DNA of 64,000 nt from Motiliproteus sp036960175 (GTDB lineage: Bacteria > Pseudomonadota > Gammaproteobacteria > Pseudomonadales > Balneatricaceae): positions 1 to 64,000 of the forward strand of contig JBALWH010000017.1 in NCBI GenBank assembly GCA_036960175.1, written 5' to 3'. The notes beneath the pieces were generated by a model. That model saw only the letters and a list, made by a program, of their open reading frames with translations, was not told where the DNA came from and ran no database searches. Below, in pieces: positions 1-8,813 of this stretch. A program made the position numbers and the translations under genes. Positions within the stretch are counted from its first letter, which is position 1. Each line of letters begins with the position of its first letter.

Positions 1-4
1 AATA

Positions 5-243
5 AACAGAATCGCATCATATGGATAAAACCGAATTCACTTTATGAACAAAAAAAACCGGTAACTATTTGATTATTGCCAGCTTGAATCGCACTTTATG
101 AGTAAAATAACAGTTGTTGTTATTTTACTCATAAAGTGCGATTAGGGATCTATACTTTTCAAAGACTTAGCGGAGTTTTTTTCGCATAAAGTGGAACGTA
201 TTGATTTGTATAGGAAAAGCTAGGCTTATTGCCTGGCTTTTTT
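5..243. repeat. Long imperfect inverted repeat built from CACTTTATG motifs
   Basis: The 9-mer CACTTTATG occurs forward at 38-46 and 92-100 and inverted (CATAAAGTG) at 130-138 and 185-193, with 54-55 bp between like copies. The centre is a perfect inverted repeat with 26-bp arms (87-112 and 118-143) around a 5-base loop. The outer parts of the two halves are also recognisably inverted copies of each other, for example the A-run followed by CCG after the outer motif. The left half reappears at 7028-7136 and the outer right half at 11403-11468. I infer the joined ends of a mobile or recombinase-recognised element. No recombinase gene is in the window. Confidence 0.7.
218..243 (+). terminator. 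Terminator-like hairpin at the outer right end of the repeat
   Basis: An 8-bp stem (AGCTAGGC with GCCTGGCT, one G-T pair) and a 5-base loop are followed by a run of T residues. A related hairpin sits at the same place in the copy near 11440, so it appears to be part of the repeat rather than of a neighbouring gene. Confidence 0.55.
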
Positions 244-436
244 ATATCTGGTTTTACATGTTTCACTTAGCTAATACTGCGCCTCTGTGATTTTGATGTT
301 TAAGGCTGGACCAGGATTCGAAGATAGATGCTACTTAACGACTTTATTGATCACTCACGCTGCGTTTTTAGAAGTAGTAATCAGGCCGGTATTGCTGACC
401 AGCAACAGGCTGCTCAAAAATAACCCGCCAAACGAC

Positions 437-3244
437 TTAATCGAGTAGTTTTAAGCCGGGTGGCAGGCTTTCGCCGTAGATCTTGCGGCTGTCGGAGTCA
501 TCCAATTCGGTGACCTCGGTAACCATCGCAATCCATTTTGGCGAAGCTTTGCTGGCTTTCAGAGCGGCGGCGATGGATTGGCGTAATTCAGGCTCAAGAT
601 CGCGGCTGCGATCACCACTTACTCGTGCCATCAGCACCGTAGCAAACGCAGCCTGGGGTTGCTTATTCCAGTCTTTTTTCAGTAACGTCGGTATCCACTC
701 GGCTAAGGTGTCCTGATCGATCAAATTATGGGCGCTGCCGTGCAACGGGATACGGCTGCCTATCCGGCCCAGAGCCACCCAGCTGCTTTGGATTTCACGG
801 GGTTTTTCCAGCCGTTTTAATAACCAGCGACCCAACTCCTGCTTCTTATCCGACGGCAACCCTTCCAGAGCTGCCACCAACAACACCATGCCCTCGTACG
901 CTTTATATTTCAGCTCGGCTTGGAGTGTGCGGTTACGCTCTGCAGTAGGGTTGATGAATTTGGCCACCTGTTTGTGCAACAGCAATTGCTGATCGACGTT
1001 CAGACCACCGGCTACCCTGCGCCAGAAGGCCCACCATTGGTTCCAGTCCGGATTACTCTTGTCGAACTGCAACCCCTGCTGAAACAACGGCCAGATCTGC
1101 TTCAAGCGCCAGTCGTCCAGTGGGTAGCCCAAACCGGGGCGCAGGCAAAAACCAGTCAGGTTAAACCAAGTCTGCTCATGCTGTTGCGAGCGACGGCGGT
1201 GGCCTCGGTGCTTGATAAACAGGTCAGCCAGGGAGCGCAGCAAGGGTACCTCCCAACCCTCCCGCGGACCCAGCAGGCGCTCAAGATTGCTCCGAAGAAG
1301 CTTCACAGACTTAGTATCGGTCGCTTGGCGCGACTTACCATAAATAGCCTCCACCAACTGGCGAGCGCTTTCGAACTCTGCCGGTAATCCGGCTACTTCA
1401 GTGCTCTGCGCTTCGGCTCGCTGGGCTTTGCGCACGGGGAACTCCAATCGCCAGCGACGCGCAGAATCCGCAGCGGCCACACATTCCAGTCCCAGGGTCC
1501 CGACTTCGGTCAGGGACGCAACCAACTCCACCTCGACAGCGGATTTACCCCCCTCAGCTGCAGGGATCGCGGCCATCAGGGGTGGTAAGGGCTGGAATTG
1601 CGGATCATCCAATGGCGTCAGTGCCCCAGGGCGTGGTGAATCATCGGCCGCCGAAGACAGCAGCTGAAACTGCACTGGTTGGCCAAGACTGAGTACAAAC
1701 CGGCGCTCCGGCAAGGGTATCTCGACTCCGGGCTCAGTGCCTCGGGGCAATAGGCAGATACCCTGATCCGAGGTGTTCTGGGCGGGCTGGTCTTGGTCAA
1801 GTTTGAGGAAGTAACTACGTGCCGAGCCGCCACCGATACGTACGCCCTTACCACGGCGTGCTAATCCATGGGCCACCGCACCGCAGGCCACCGCCAGATC
1901 AGGACGGCTATTTTCAAGCGCGGTCACCGGTCGCCCACGCCAGCTTGACACCAGATCGCAGAGGCGCTTTGCAAGCACCCCGCCTTTAAAAAAACCGCCG
2001 TTCAGCAATAATGCGTCGGGCACCCAGGAGGTGCTATCGGGTTGATCCGCGAAGGCCTCTCGACTGACCCGTTCGTGGTGGTGCAGGAACGCCGCCAATT
2101 GACGGCTGATCGCTGGATCTGACGCGTAGGGTAAGCCAAACTCCTTCACCGCGCGCTGGCGCGGCTTTGGCATGTCGGTAAGTTCAGTCAGCGGAACAAA
2201 TCCCTCCAGGGCCAAGGCCTGGGTTTTATCTCGGCTCAACTCGTAACTACGCGCGCCACCAATCAGCCGGGCCCCCGAGCCGAGAACGGTGACCTTGGCG
2301 GTCTCAGGCGCGTCCGTCGCCAGTAATTTTTCCTTGGCTAAACGCGTCTGCTGAATTAGCTGAGAAAGACTGGAGGCGCGCAATCTCTTGCCCGATTCAA
2401 GCACCCCGTGCTCGACCTGGTGCGCCAAGGCAAGGTCGAGGTTGTCGCCGCCCAGCATCAGGTGGTCACCGACCCCGATCCGATCGAGCCGAGGCTGCCC
2501 ATCGTCAAAACCCAAGCGCACCAGGCTGAAATCAGAGGTGCCACCGCCCACATCACAAATCAGCAACAGCCGATGCGTATGCAGGAGATCTTGGGCCTGG
2601 TCCCCCTGGAGCGAAACCCAGTCGTAACAGGCTGCGGTAGGTTCTTCCAACAATAAAATTTTTGGTAACCCGGCGAGTTTGGCCGCCTCGACAGTTAAGG
2701 TCCGGGCCAGATCCCCAAAAGAAGCCGGTACCGTCACGATCACTTCCTGGTGTTCCAGTCGCTGGCTTAGATGGTCGGCATTCCACGCTGCCCGGATATG
2801 AGCCAGATAGGAGGCAGTGGCCAGTACCGGGGAGACTTTGTCGACTCCTTCGGCGCCGGCCCAAGGCAGAATCGGCGCCGTTGGGTCGGCCTGGTCGTGG
2901 GACAACCAGCTCTTGGCGCTGATCACCGAGCGACCTTCGACTTTACCGCTCAGTTCTCGCGCCCATTCGCCGATGATCACACGGGGCAGTTCAGCCTCCA
3001 GTATCGTTGTCCCCCAGGGAAGTTGCAGATCCCCCGGGGGGATTTCATCGGCGGCGGGGTGATAACGGAACGACGGCAGCAGCGGTAATCGCGCTACTTC
3101 ACCGGCGGAGACCAGTTGCGGGATCGCATAGACTTGCGGCGGAGCGCTGGACTGGCCTTGCTCATCCAAACCACTGTAAGCGACCACGGTGTGGGTGGTG
3201 CCGAGATCGATTCCGACTACGAATTGGGGGCGGGGTGACATCAT
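437..3244 (-). CDS. Hsp70-family protein with long C-terminal (DUF3731-type) extension
   Basis: A 935-residue member of the Hsp70/actin ATPase superfamily. The phosphate-1 motif GIDLGTTH is at residues 11-18, the phosphate-2 motif DVGGGTSDFS at 231-240, and an LLLNGGFF segment marks the second ATPase lobe. The C-terminal third (from about residue 640) is not a DnaK substrate-binding domain. It contains a tryptophan-rich segment with HEQTWFNLTGFCLRPGLGYP, typical of DUF3731 Hsp70 proteins. The start has two ATGs in tandem (3244 or 3241). It is the last gene of a cluster with a DUF2760 protein and a shorter Hsp70, after a 138-bp gap. No DnaJ or GrpE is adjacent, so its co-chaperones and clients are unknown. 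Chaperone-like function is inferred from the family. Confidence 0.88.
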   Translation of the reverse strand: MMSPRPQFVVGIDLGTTHTVVAYSGLDEQGQSSAPPQVYAIPQLVSAGEVARLPLLPSFRYHPAADEIPPGDLQLPWGTTILEAELPRVIIGEWARELSGKVEGRSVISAKSWLSHDQADPTAPILPWAGAEGVDKVSPVLATASYLAHIRAAWNADHLSQRLEHQEVIVTVPASFGDLARTLTVEAAKLAGLPKILLLEEPTAACYDWVSLQGDQAQDLLHTHRLLLICDVGGGTSDFSLVRLGFDDGQPRLDRIGVGDHLMLGGDNLDLALAHQVEHGVLESGKRLRASSLSQLIQQTRLAKEKLLATDAPETAKVTVLGSGARLIGGARSYELSRDKTQALALEGFVPLTELTDMPKPRQRAVKEFGLPYASDPAISRQLAAFLHHHERVSREAFADQPDSTSWVPDALLLNGGFFKGGVLAKRLCDLVSSWRGRPVTALENSRPDLAVACGAVAHGLARRGKGVRIGGGSARSYFLKLDQDQPAQNTSDQGICLLPRGTEPGVEIPLPERRFVLSLGQPVQFQLLSSAADDSPRPGALTPLDDPQFQPLPPLMAAIPAAEGGKSAVEVELVASLTEVGTLGLECVAAADSARRWRLEFPVRKAQRAEAQSTEVAGLPAEFESARQLVEAIYGKSRQATDTKSVKLLRSNLERLLGPREGWEVPLLRSLADLFIKHRGHRRRSQQHEQTWFNLTGFCLRPGLGYPLDDWRLKQIWPLFQQGLQFDKSNPDWNQWWAFWRRVAGGLNVDQQLLLHKQVAKFINPTAERNRTLQAELKYKAYEGMVLLVAALEGLPSDKKQELGRWLLKRLEKPREIQSSWVALGRIGSRIPLHGSAHNLIDQDTLAEWIPTLLKKDWNKQPQAAFATVLMARVSGDRSRDLEPELRQSIAAALKASKASPKWIAMVTEVTELDDSDSRKIYGESLPPGLKLLD

Positions 3245-3382
3245 CGAGCAATTCTACCAGAGGGTCGGAATCGAAAGGTAATCGCGACCACCGGTAGGCG
3301 CATTCCGGTAGCCGTATAGGGGTGATCGCGATTCGACAGAGTACAAGCTATAAGATGTCGAGGCTTATCTTTCTGGGCGACA

Positions 3383-5212
3383 CTAGGCCTCGCGAACATT
3401 AAATTCCACTTGCCAGCGCTGGTTGCCATCAAGGGTCACGGCTTCCAGGCACAGGGTGCCCACTTCCGTTATCCGGCTGACCAAACGTACCGGCACAACA
3501 TCTCCCGATTTGCGGCCTTCGGTGGAGAGGTGGGCCTGAATTTCCGGTAGCTCATCCAGCTCCTCAGGCTCCCAATAATCCAACTGAAGGCCTGCCTCGT
3601 CATTGCGTCGAGTGGTCGAACCAAAGAAATTAAACCGCACCGGCTCACCGACAACTAGCCCAAACTCACGATCCTGAAACGCCACTTCTGAGCCTTCTTC
3701 CATGCCGAACGGTGCGATGCAGAGCGCTTCAAGAGGGGGTTCTATACCCGGAATTGCTGGCATCGAACTTTCGATACCGATGTAATAAGCGCTTGCGGTA
3801 CCGCCACGAATACGCACGCCCTGACCTTGACGCACTTGACCGTAGTAAGCGGCGCCACGCGCTACTGCGAGGTCGAGATCCAGCCCCTGCAACAGGCGGG
3901 CGTTATCGGCCCCGGCATTGCTCAGCCAGCGGTTGATCAACGCCAGTGTTCGCTCGGAAAGTTGCGGTGCCTTGAAGACACCGCCGTTCAAAAGAATGGC
4001 AGAGGGCTGGATAAAGCTCCCTTGGGACTCACCCAGGAGTTCGTCTGCCGCGCCTTGCTGTCGGCTCAAGAAGGACGCCAGATGACGTGACACAGCGGGG
4101 TCCTTGGCATAAGGCAGACCGAGCTGGTTGAGCGCACCGCGGGTTTGTTGCGCCGGGTGCTCGTCGATATCAACCAGTGGAAAGAAACCTTCGATCAGCG
4201 TTTGAGTCACTTCGTCTCGGGTTAGCTTGGTGCTCAGGGTTCCGCCGATCAACTTGGATCCCCGGCTGGGAACCACAACAGGCACCGCGTCTAACGTTGG
4301 ATCCGCCAGCAGTTGCTCCTTGGCCTCGCGGCAGCCATGGGTGATCCCAAGTATCTGCCAAGGCTGGAGATTCTTACCCTCTTGGGCGAGCTTGGCTTTT
4401 AACCGATAGGCCAGGGCGAGATCCATGTTGTCGCCACCGAGCAGAATATGCTCACCGACGGCAATTCGGTCCAGCACCAGATTGCCTTCACTCTCGCTGA
4501 CCGCGATGAGCGACAGGTCCGTGGTACCGCCGCCAACGTCCACCACCAGAATGATATCGCCGACAGCGACCTGTTCACGCCAGTCGTCACCGCAATTTTG
4601 TAGCCAGCTATAGACCGCCGCTTGCGGTTCTTCGAGTAATGTAAGGTGTTGAATTCCCGTGGTCCGAGCCGCTTCGGCGGTTAACTCGCGAGCCCCGGGA
4701 TCAAAAGACGCAGGTACCGTTAGGATGACCTCTTGATCCTTTAGGGGAGCATCGGGAAAGCGGTGATTCCAAGTGTCCTGCAGGTGCTCCAAGAATGACG
4801 TCGAAGCGCCCAATGGGGATACTTTAACCACCTCTTCCGGACTGTTGAGCGGCAAAAACGCTTCATGCCGGTCGATACCGGCGTTACACAGCCAACTCTT
4901 GGCACTGGAGACCAGTCGCATCGGCGTTTTACTGCCCAGATTGCGCGCCAGTTCGCCAACGAGGGTCGCCGGTCTCTCGCTCCAGGGCAGCGCCAAATCC
5001 GCAGTATTCAGCTCCTGATCGTGGGGCTGATAGATAAATGAAGGTAACTGAGTTTGTGCTTCTACGGACCCGGGTTGAGTCAACTGGGGGATAGTAACAA
5101 TCTCAGGGGGCGTGCCCTCTTCGGCGCTGAGTTCAACGTAAGACAACACACAATGGGTGGTGCCCAGGTCGATACCTACCGCATAACGCGCGTTTTGTTC
5201 TGCAGCACTCAT
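3383..5212 (-). CDS. Hsp70-family protein (short paralogue)
   Basis: A 609-residue Hsp70/HscC-like ATPase. GIDLGTTH is at residues 13-20, the second phosphate motif DVGGGTTDLS at 225-234, and the third lobe motif (ILLNGGVFK) follows. The region after the ATPase domain is shorter than in the 935-residue neighbour and does not resemble the DnaK beta-sandwich plus helical lid. The ATG overlaps the stop of the upstream DUF2760 gene by four bases, so the two are very probably translationally coupled. The two Hsp70s align along their ATPase domains but are clearly diverged, which suggests an old duplication and possibly a heteromeric pair. No stress promoter was recognised. Confidence 0.88.
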   Translation of the reverse strand: MSAAEQNARYAVGIDLGTTHCVLSYVELSAEEGTPPEIVTIPQLTQPGSVEAQTQLPSFIYQPHDQELNTADLALPWSERPATLVGELARNLGSKTPMRLVSSAKSWLCNAGIDRHEAFLPLNSPEEVVKVSPLGASTSFLEHLQDTWNHRFPDAPLKDQEVILTVPASFDPGARELTAEAARTTGIQHLTLLEEPQAAVYSWLQNCGDDWREQVAVGDIILVVDVGGGTTDLSLIAVSESEGNLVLDRIAVGEHILLGGDNMDLALAYRLKAKLAQEGKNLQPWQILGITHGCREAKEQLLADPTLDAVPVVVPSRGSKLIGGTLSTKLTRDEVTQTLIEGFFPLVDIDEHPAQQTRGALNQLGLPYAKDPAVSRHLASFLSRQQGAADELLGESQGSFIQPSAILLNGGVFKAPQLSERTLALINRWLSNAGADNARLLQGLDLDLAVARGAAYYGQVRQGQGVRIRGGTASAYYIGIESSMPAIPGIEPPLEALCIAPFGMEEGSEVAFQDREFGLVVGEPVRFNFFGSTTRRNDEAGLQLDYWEPEELDELPEIQAHLSTEGRKSGDVVPVRLVSRITEVGTLCLEAVTLDGNQRWQVEFNVREA

Positions 5213-5769
5213 AACTCGACCTCTGCCGGCGCCAGGATACGAACGTCATGGCCTTTTGCCAGCTGCGGCAAGCGCACCTCCGTGGCTTTCCAACCGCGAT
5301 GCACCAGGGTGCCAGTGAACGGCGCCGAACCCACGACATTACCCGTCAGTCGTACTTCGGAAGCATCGAATCCAGACTCCAATGTCAGTCGGGATTCTTC
5401 TTCCTCGGTACGAATCGGTGAAAGGGTAAAGTACCCCGCGACCGTTTTTTTGCTGCCTTCATGCACCACCCGAGCGGCGGCACCGATATCCGCATCTGAG
5501 TAGCTGCTGAGGTCTTCGTGGACGAAATCAAGAAAGCGCGCGTCTTGCTGCAGCAGAGACAGCAGTTGCAGGGCCGATTCAGGTATGGCGTCTTTTAAAA
5601 CGGAGGGGGTGACCGGTGGTTCGACTGGGGCGGATAACTGCTCTGCGGGTTCGGCATTAGCAACAGCGCGCTTTCTCATCAGGCTAACAAACAATATCAG
5701 GGCGACTACCACCAAGATTATGTGCAGCGCGTCAAAGGCTACGGGTATCAAACGAAATTCAGTGGACAT
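5209..5769 (-). CDS. DUF2760-domain membrane-anchored protein
   Basis: A 186-residue protein with one N-terminal membrane segment (about residues 12-29), a short charged linker and a soluble domain of about 120 residues. The domain matches what I know of DUF2760: LLSLLQQDARFLDFVHEDL near the start and a conserved ending with an acidic/valine tail. This family is repeatedly found just upstream of two Hsp70-family genes in proteobacteria, exactly the arrangement here. The reading frame overlaps the next gene by ATGA. A role as membrane adaptor for the two Hsp70s is my inference from gene order. The function is unknown. Confidence 0.82.
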   Translation of the reverse strand: MSTEFRLIPVAFDALHIILVVVALILFVSLMRKRAVANAEPAEQLSAPVEPPVTPSVLKDAIPESALQLLSLLQQDARFLDFVHEDLSSYSDADIGAAARVVHEGSKKTVAGYFTLSPIRTEEEESRLTLESGFDASEVRLTGNVVGSAPFTGTLVHRGWKATEVRLPQLAKGHDVRILAPAEVEL

Positions 5770-6190
5770 AGTGGGTTATCTTCCTTTGTAGACCGTGAGA
5801 ATCGTGGGATTTTGTCATATAGAATGCAAAATCCGAGGGCTAACGGTCGATGCCGTCTAACCAGCATACAACTGGATTAACAGCTGCTTGCTGTCGCGAA
5901 AATTCAGTTGCTTATATTGCATTGCAGCATGATGTTATTGCAACGCCTAAATTGCAATATTAGAGCAATGACTGCATCCGGTAGAGTGGTTTGGGCTCCA
6001 AAGACATTGCGTCTAGAAATGTAACCCCGTTATCCAGCGGATCCGCACCTCCATGAATGGGCACCTGCCTCCCTAAGCTTGGTGTCCAGAAATGGCGGGG
6101 CGGATCATGTTGCAACGATCCATTAAGCTCGCACGCAACCGTTGTCATAAACGGTCACTGGCCAAGTGTCTGTTATGGGGCCAGCAGCGG
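5770..6190. other. Intergenic stretch upstream of the DUF2760-Hsp70 cluster
   Basis: No gene is supported. On the minus strand the segment 5914-5957 holds four TGCAAT elements at offsets of 14, 16 and 5 bases, which could be an operator for the DUF2760-Hsp70 cluster. A 9-bp perfect stem (6180-6188 with 6199-6207) spans the trxC stop codon. It lacks a clear T tract, so it is at best a weak terminator. Confidence 0.35.
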
Positions 6191-6631
6191 CTACTTGAGC
6201 TGCTGGCTTCGAGTCCAGAGGACTATGTCAGATGCTCCCATTGCTCCGGCTTGCCGAGCCACTTCTTTACCCTGATGAAAAAGCGCTAATGTGGGTATGC
6301 TTCTGATCCCATACTTTCCACCAAGGTCTGCTTCTAACTCTGTGTTGACCTTGGCGAGCCTGAAGTTAGGTTCAAGCTGCTGTGCTGCTTGTTCAAAAGC
6401 AGGTGTCATCATTTTGCATGGTCCACACCAAGGTGCCCAGAAATCGATTAATACAGGTATGTCGCTGCGTTGAATGTGTTTGAGAAAATTGCTGCTTTTC
6501 AGCTCAACTGGCTTCGCTAGAAACAGTGGCTGCTTACACTTACCGCACTTGGGTTGGTCGCCTAATCTTGATGCCGGTATTCGATTGATACCATCACAGC
6601 TTGGGCAGGGAAGGTGCAGTACATCAGTCAT
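6191..6631 (-). CDS. trxC: Thioredoxin 2
   Basis: A 146-residue cytoplasmic thiol-disulfide reductase. An N-terminal zinc-binding segment has two CxxC pairs (C9/C12 and C29/C32). A thioredoxin fold follows, with the active site WCGPC at residues 68-72 and the cis-proline segment SIPTL. The zinc finger distinguishes TrxC from TrxA, and the length matches the E. coli type. In known bacteria TrxC is oxidative-stress inducible and reduced by TrxB. It stands alone between the Hsp70 cluster and the antiporter genes, transcribed on the minus strand with more than 500 bp of upstream non-coding DNA. Confidence 0.95.
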   Translation of the reverse strand: MTDVLHLPCPSCDGINRIPASRLGDQPKCGKCKQPLFLAKPVELKSSNFLKHIQRSDIPVLIDFWAPWCGPCKMMTPAFEQAAQQLEPNFRLAKVNTELEADLGGKYGIRSIPTLALFHQGKEVARQAGAMGASDIVLWTRSQQLK

Positions 6632-7006
6632 TGTCTTTACTCTTTTGTAGATTATCTGCTCTCAAAGATGAGCCTTAAAGGCCCTGATTCTAGTCAACAA
6701 ACTGCTCAGAGGCTACGTCTGAAAAGGGCCATATCCAGGCGCTGTTCGTAGTGAAGCTAAACTCCGACACCTGACGAGCAGCATTACTGCGATTAAGATA
6801 GATTAAACCGGGTAATCGTCCGTTTAGGTCTAGGTGCATAATCGCATCAGTCTTGAACGGTAGAGTCGTAATCTTTGGTATAGAAACCTTACTAAAGGTT
6901 GATCGCTGGGCCCTTTGAAAAGCGCACTTAGCGGCCGCTTTGAGGTAATAAGGCCATCCCTATTCAGGCGGCCAAATTCTCTATACCTCTTGGAATGAGT
7001 AAACCG
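6632..7006. other. Intergenic stretch upstream of trxC with an unexplained open frame
   Basis: No known gene is recognised. On the minus strand a frame without stops runs from about 6955 to a TAG near 6693 (about 88 codons). The only internal ATG is about 50 codons before the stop. The predicted peptide includes KAAAKCAFQRAQ and ends WIWPFSDVASEQFVD. I do not recognise it. It may be a decayed gene fragment or chance, and the trxC promoter must also lie in this interval. Confidence 0.25.
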
Positions 7007-7136
7007 CATTTTATGTGACAGAAAGTGAACAGAATCTCAGCATATGTGTAAATCCGAAAGCAGTTAATGAACGAAAATCTGAGGTAACTAATTGAATGTT
7101 AGTTGTTTTAATCTCGCCTTATGCGTAAAGCTACAG
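7007..7136 (+). repeat. Diverged copy of the left half of the 1-245 repeat
   Basis: Bases 7028-7136 align without gaps to 5-113; by hand count 78 of 109 positions are identical. Degenerate versions of the CACTTTATG motif lie at 7007-7015, 7061-7069 and 7115-7123, exactly 54 bases apart. This preserves the spacing seen at the window start and adds a third unit. The copy ends just downstream of the kef stop codon and faces the matching right-half copy beyond nhaR. Confidence 0.7.
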
Positions 7137-7167
7137 TTTGTGAGGATGAAGGGAAAACACCTACAGA

Positions 7168-8811
7168 TTATGCCGCATCAGAAGGCTTGCTCTCAGGTAC
7201 AACATGAGGAGCTGGTTCTGGTGACAATGTTTCAAAACTATCTTCCAGCCTCAGTGTTTGGTGTACATGAGCCGCAAATCCGGAACCAGCCTCTGCATAA
7301 AAATTAAAGGCGGAGTGAACCCCGATATCTTCCAGTTTGCGGCGCTCGTCTTCGTGTTTGGCAACTGCGGAAATCGGCCCCTGATAACCGATCACCCTTA
7401 ACCGGGTGACGGTTTGTGTCATGTCACCCAGGGTTGGCATGGCCAGCATCACCAGTTTCAGTGCTTCCGGATCGACCCCCTCCCAGAAATCAGCATCTTC
7501 GGCGTCACCCAATACGACGTTGTGCCCGGCTTGTTGATGTCGGTTGACTTGGCGGGCATCTGAATCGATACCACACACCCGGTCGCCATAGACTGAATGC
7601 ATGCCTTCGTAGGCGCCGCTGCCAACCCGGCCCATCCCCATGACCAGAATGTCGGCGCCTCGCAGGTCGACCGGTTCGTCGCCGGGTAACCGCACCTGGG
7701 TTTGAAAAGGCCGTAGTTGTTGTTCAAGGGCTGCGTAATAATTATGGGCGTTTGTGTTGAGGATGGCGGCAAGGACGAAGCTGATAGCCAACGCTAAGGC
7801 GATAATCATCAACCATTGAGCGTCGATCCAACCGGCCGATACACCAACAGCGGCGACGATCAGGCCAAATTCACTGTAGTTGGCTAGTGCCAGGGTACTA
7901 AGGAAGGCAGTTCGCGCCCTCAGGCGCAAGCCTGACAGCAACGTATGGAACAGTAGTATCTTTAATGGGAGCAGCAGTAATACCAGTCCGGCCGCAACGG
8001 CTAAATCAGCCCAATCAGGAAGGGCGTTGATGCCGATGGAGAGAAAAAAACCTAGCAGAAACAGGTCTTTGAAACCGAGCAGTGAGCGTGCTAGCTCTGT
8101 GGATTTGTAGTGGCTGCTGAGCAGTACGCCGATGATCAGCGCCCCCAAATCCCCCTTCATTCCGACCAGTTCAAACAGACTGCTGGCGGCAAGCGCCATC
8201 ACCAGCCCGCATAGCACCAAAACCTCCCCGTGGCCGCAGCGAACTATCAAGGAACCGAGCAGCGGTCGGATTAGGGGCAGGGCTAACAGGGCGAAGGCCC
8301 ATAGGGTAGGGGTTTTATCGGTGGCCAGGGTCAGAAAGGCCACCGCAAACAGGTCTTGAATGATCAGGATGCCGATGGCTGTCTGACCATGGCGGCTTTT
8401 CAGTTCCGCCCGCTCCTCCAGAATCTTGATGGCAAAGACGGTGCTGCTGAAACTTAGGGCGAAGGCGATAATGGCCGCTGCCCGCCAGTCTAAGATTGCG
8501 AATAGCCCCAGTCCGGTCAGCCCTAGCAGTAACAATAATCCAGTCACCAGTACCAGGCTGAGGGTCATATGGGCGGTGGCGGACCCCCAGATTGGGATTG
8601 CTAGCAAACTACGTGGGCGCAGTTTGAGACCGATGGTAAACAGCAGCAAGGTCACGCCTAGGTCGGCCAGTTGCTGGAGCAGCGAGCCGCCCTCTGCGCC
8701 CATGGCATGGAGGGCAAAACCAGCCCCCAGAAACCCGACCATCGGCGGCAAGCGAAGCTGGTGCGCTACAAATCCCAGTCCGAAGGCAACTAAGAGCCAG
8801 AGCAGATCCAT
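7168..8811 (-). CDS. Kef/YbaL-type monovalent cation:proton antiporter with TrkA-N domain
   Basis: A 547-residue inner-membrane transporter of the CPA2 family. Residues 1 to about 380 are hydrophobic with a dozen membrane segments (Na_H_exchanger fold). From about residue 400 a Rossmann-type TrkA-N/RCK domain begins with ILVMGMGRVGSGAYE and continues with GDAEDADFW. This matches KefB/YbaL in architecture, although the ligand (glutathione, NAD or K+) cannot be told. The ATG lies two bases after the nhaA stop, so the two antiporters form an operon, presumably under NhaR from the divergent gene. Its role is probably K+ or Na+ homeostasis coupled to protons. Confidence 0.88.
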   Translation of the reverse strand: MDLLWLLVAFGLGFVAHQLRLPPMVGFLGAGFALHAMGAEGGSLLQQLADLGVTLLLFTIGLKLRPRSLLAIPIWGSATAHMTLSLVLVTGLLLLLGLTGLGLFAILDWRAAAIIAFALSFSSTVFAIKILEERAELKSRHGQTAIGILIIQDLFAVAFLTLATDKTPTLWAFALLALPLIRPLLGSLIVRCGHGEVLVLCGLVMALAASSLFELVGMKGDLGALIIGVLLSSHYKSTELARSLLGFKDLFLLGFFLSIGINALPDWADLAVAAGLVLLLLPLKILLFHTLLSGLRLRARTAFLSTLALANYSEFGLIVAAVGVSAGWIDAQWLMIIALALAISFVLAAILNTNAHNYYAALEQQLRPFQTQVRLPGDEPVDLRGADILVMGMGRVGSGAYEGMHSVYGDRVCGIDSDARQVNRHQQAGHNVVLGDAEDADFWEGVDPEALKLVMLAMPTLGDMTQTVTRLRVIGYQGPISAVAKHEDERRKLEDIGVHSAFNFYAEAGSGFAAHVHQTLRLEDSFETLSPEPAPHVVPESKPSDAA

Positions 8812-8813
8812 GA

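Noticed and set aside
3383..5212. dnaK, the housekeeping chaperone
   Set aside because: The region after the ATPase domain does not match DnaK, no dnaJ or grpE is adjacent, and the DUF2760 neighbour marks a different family.
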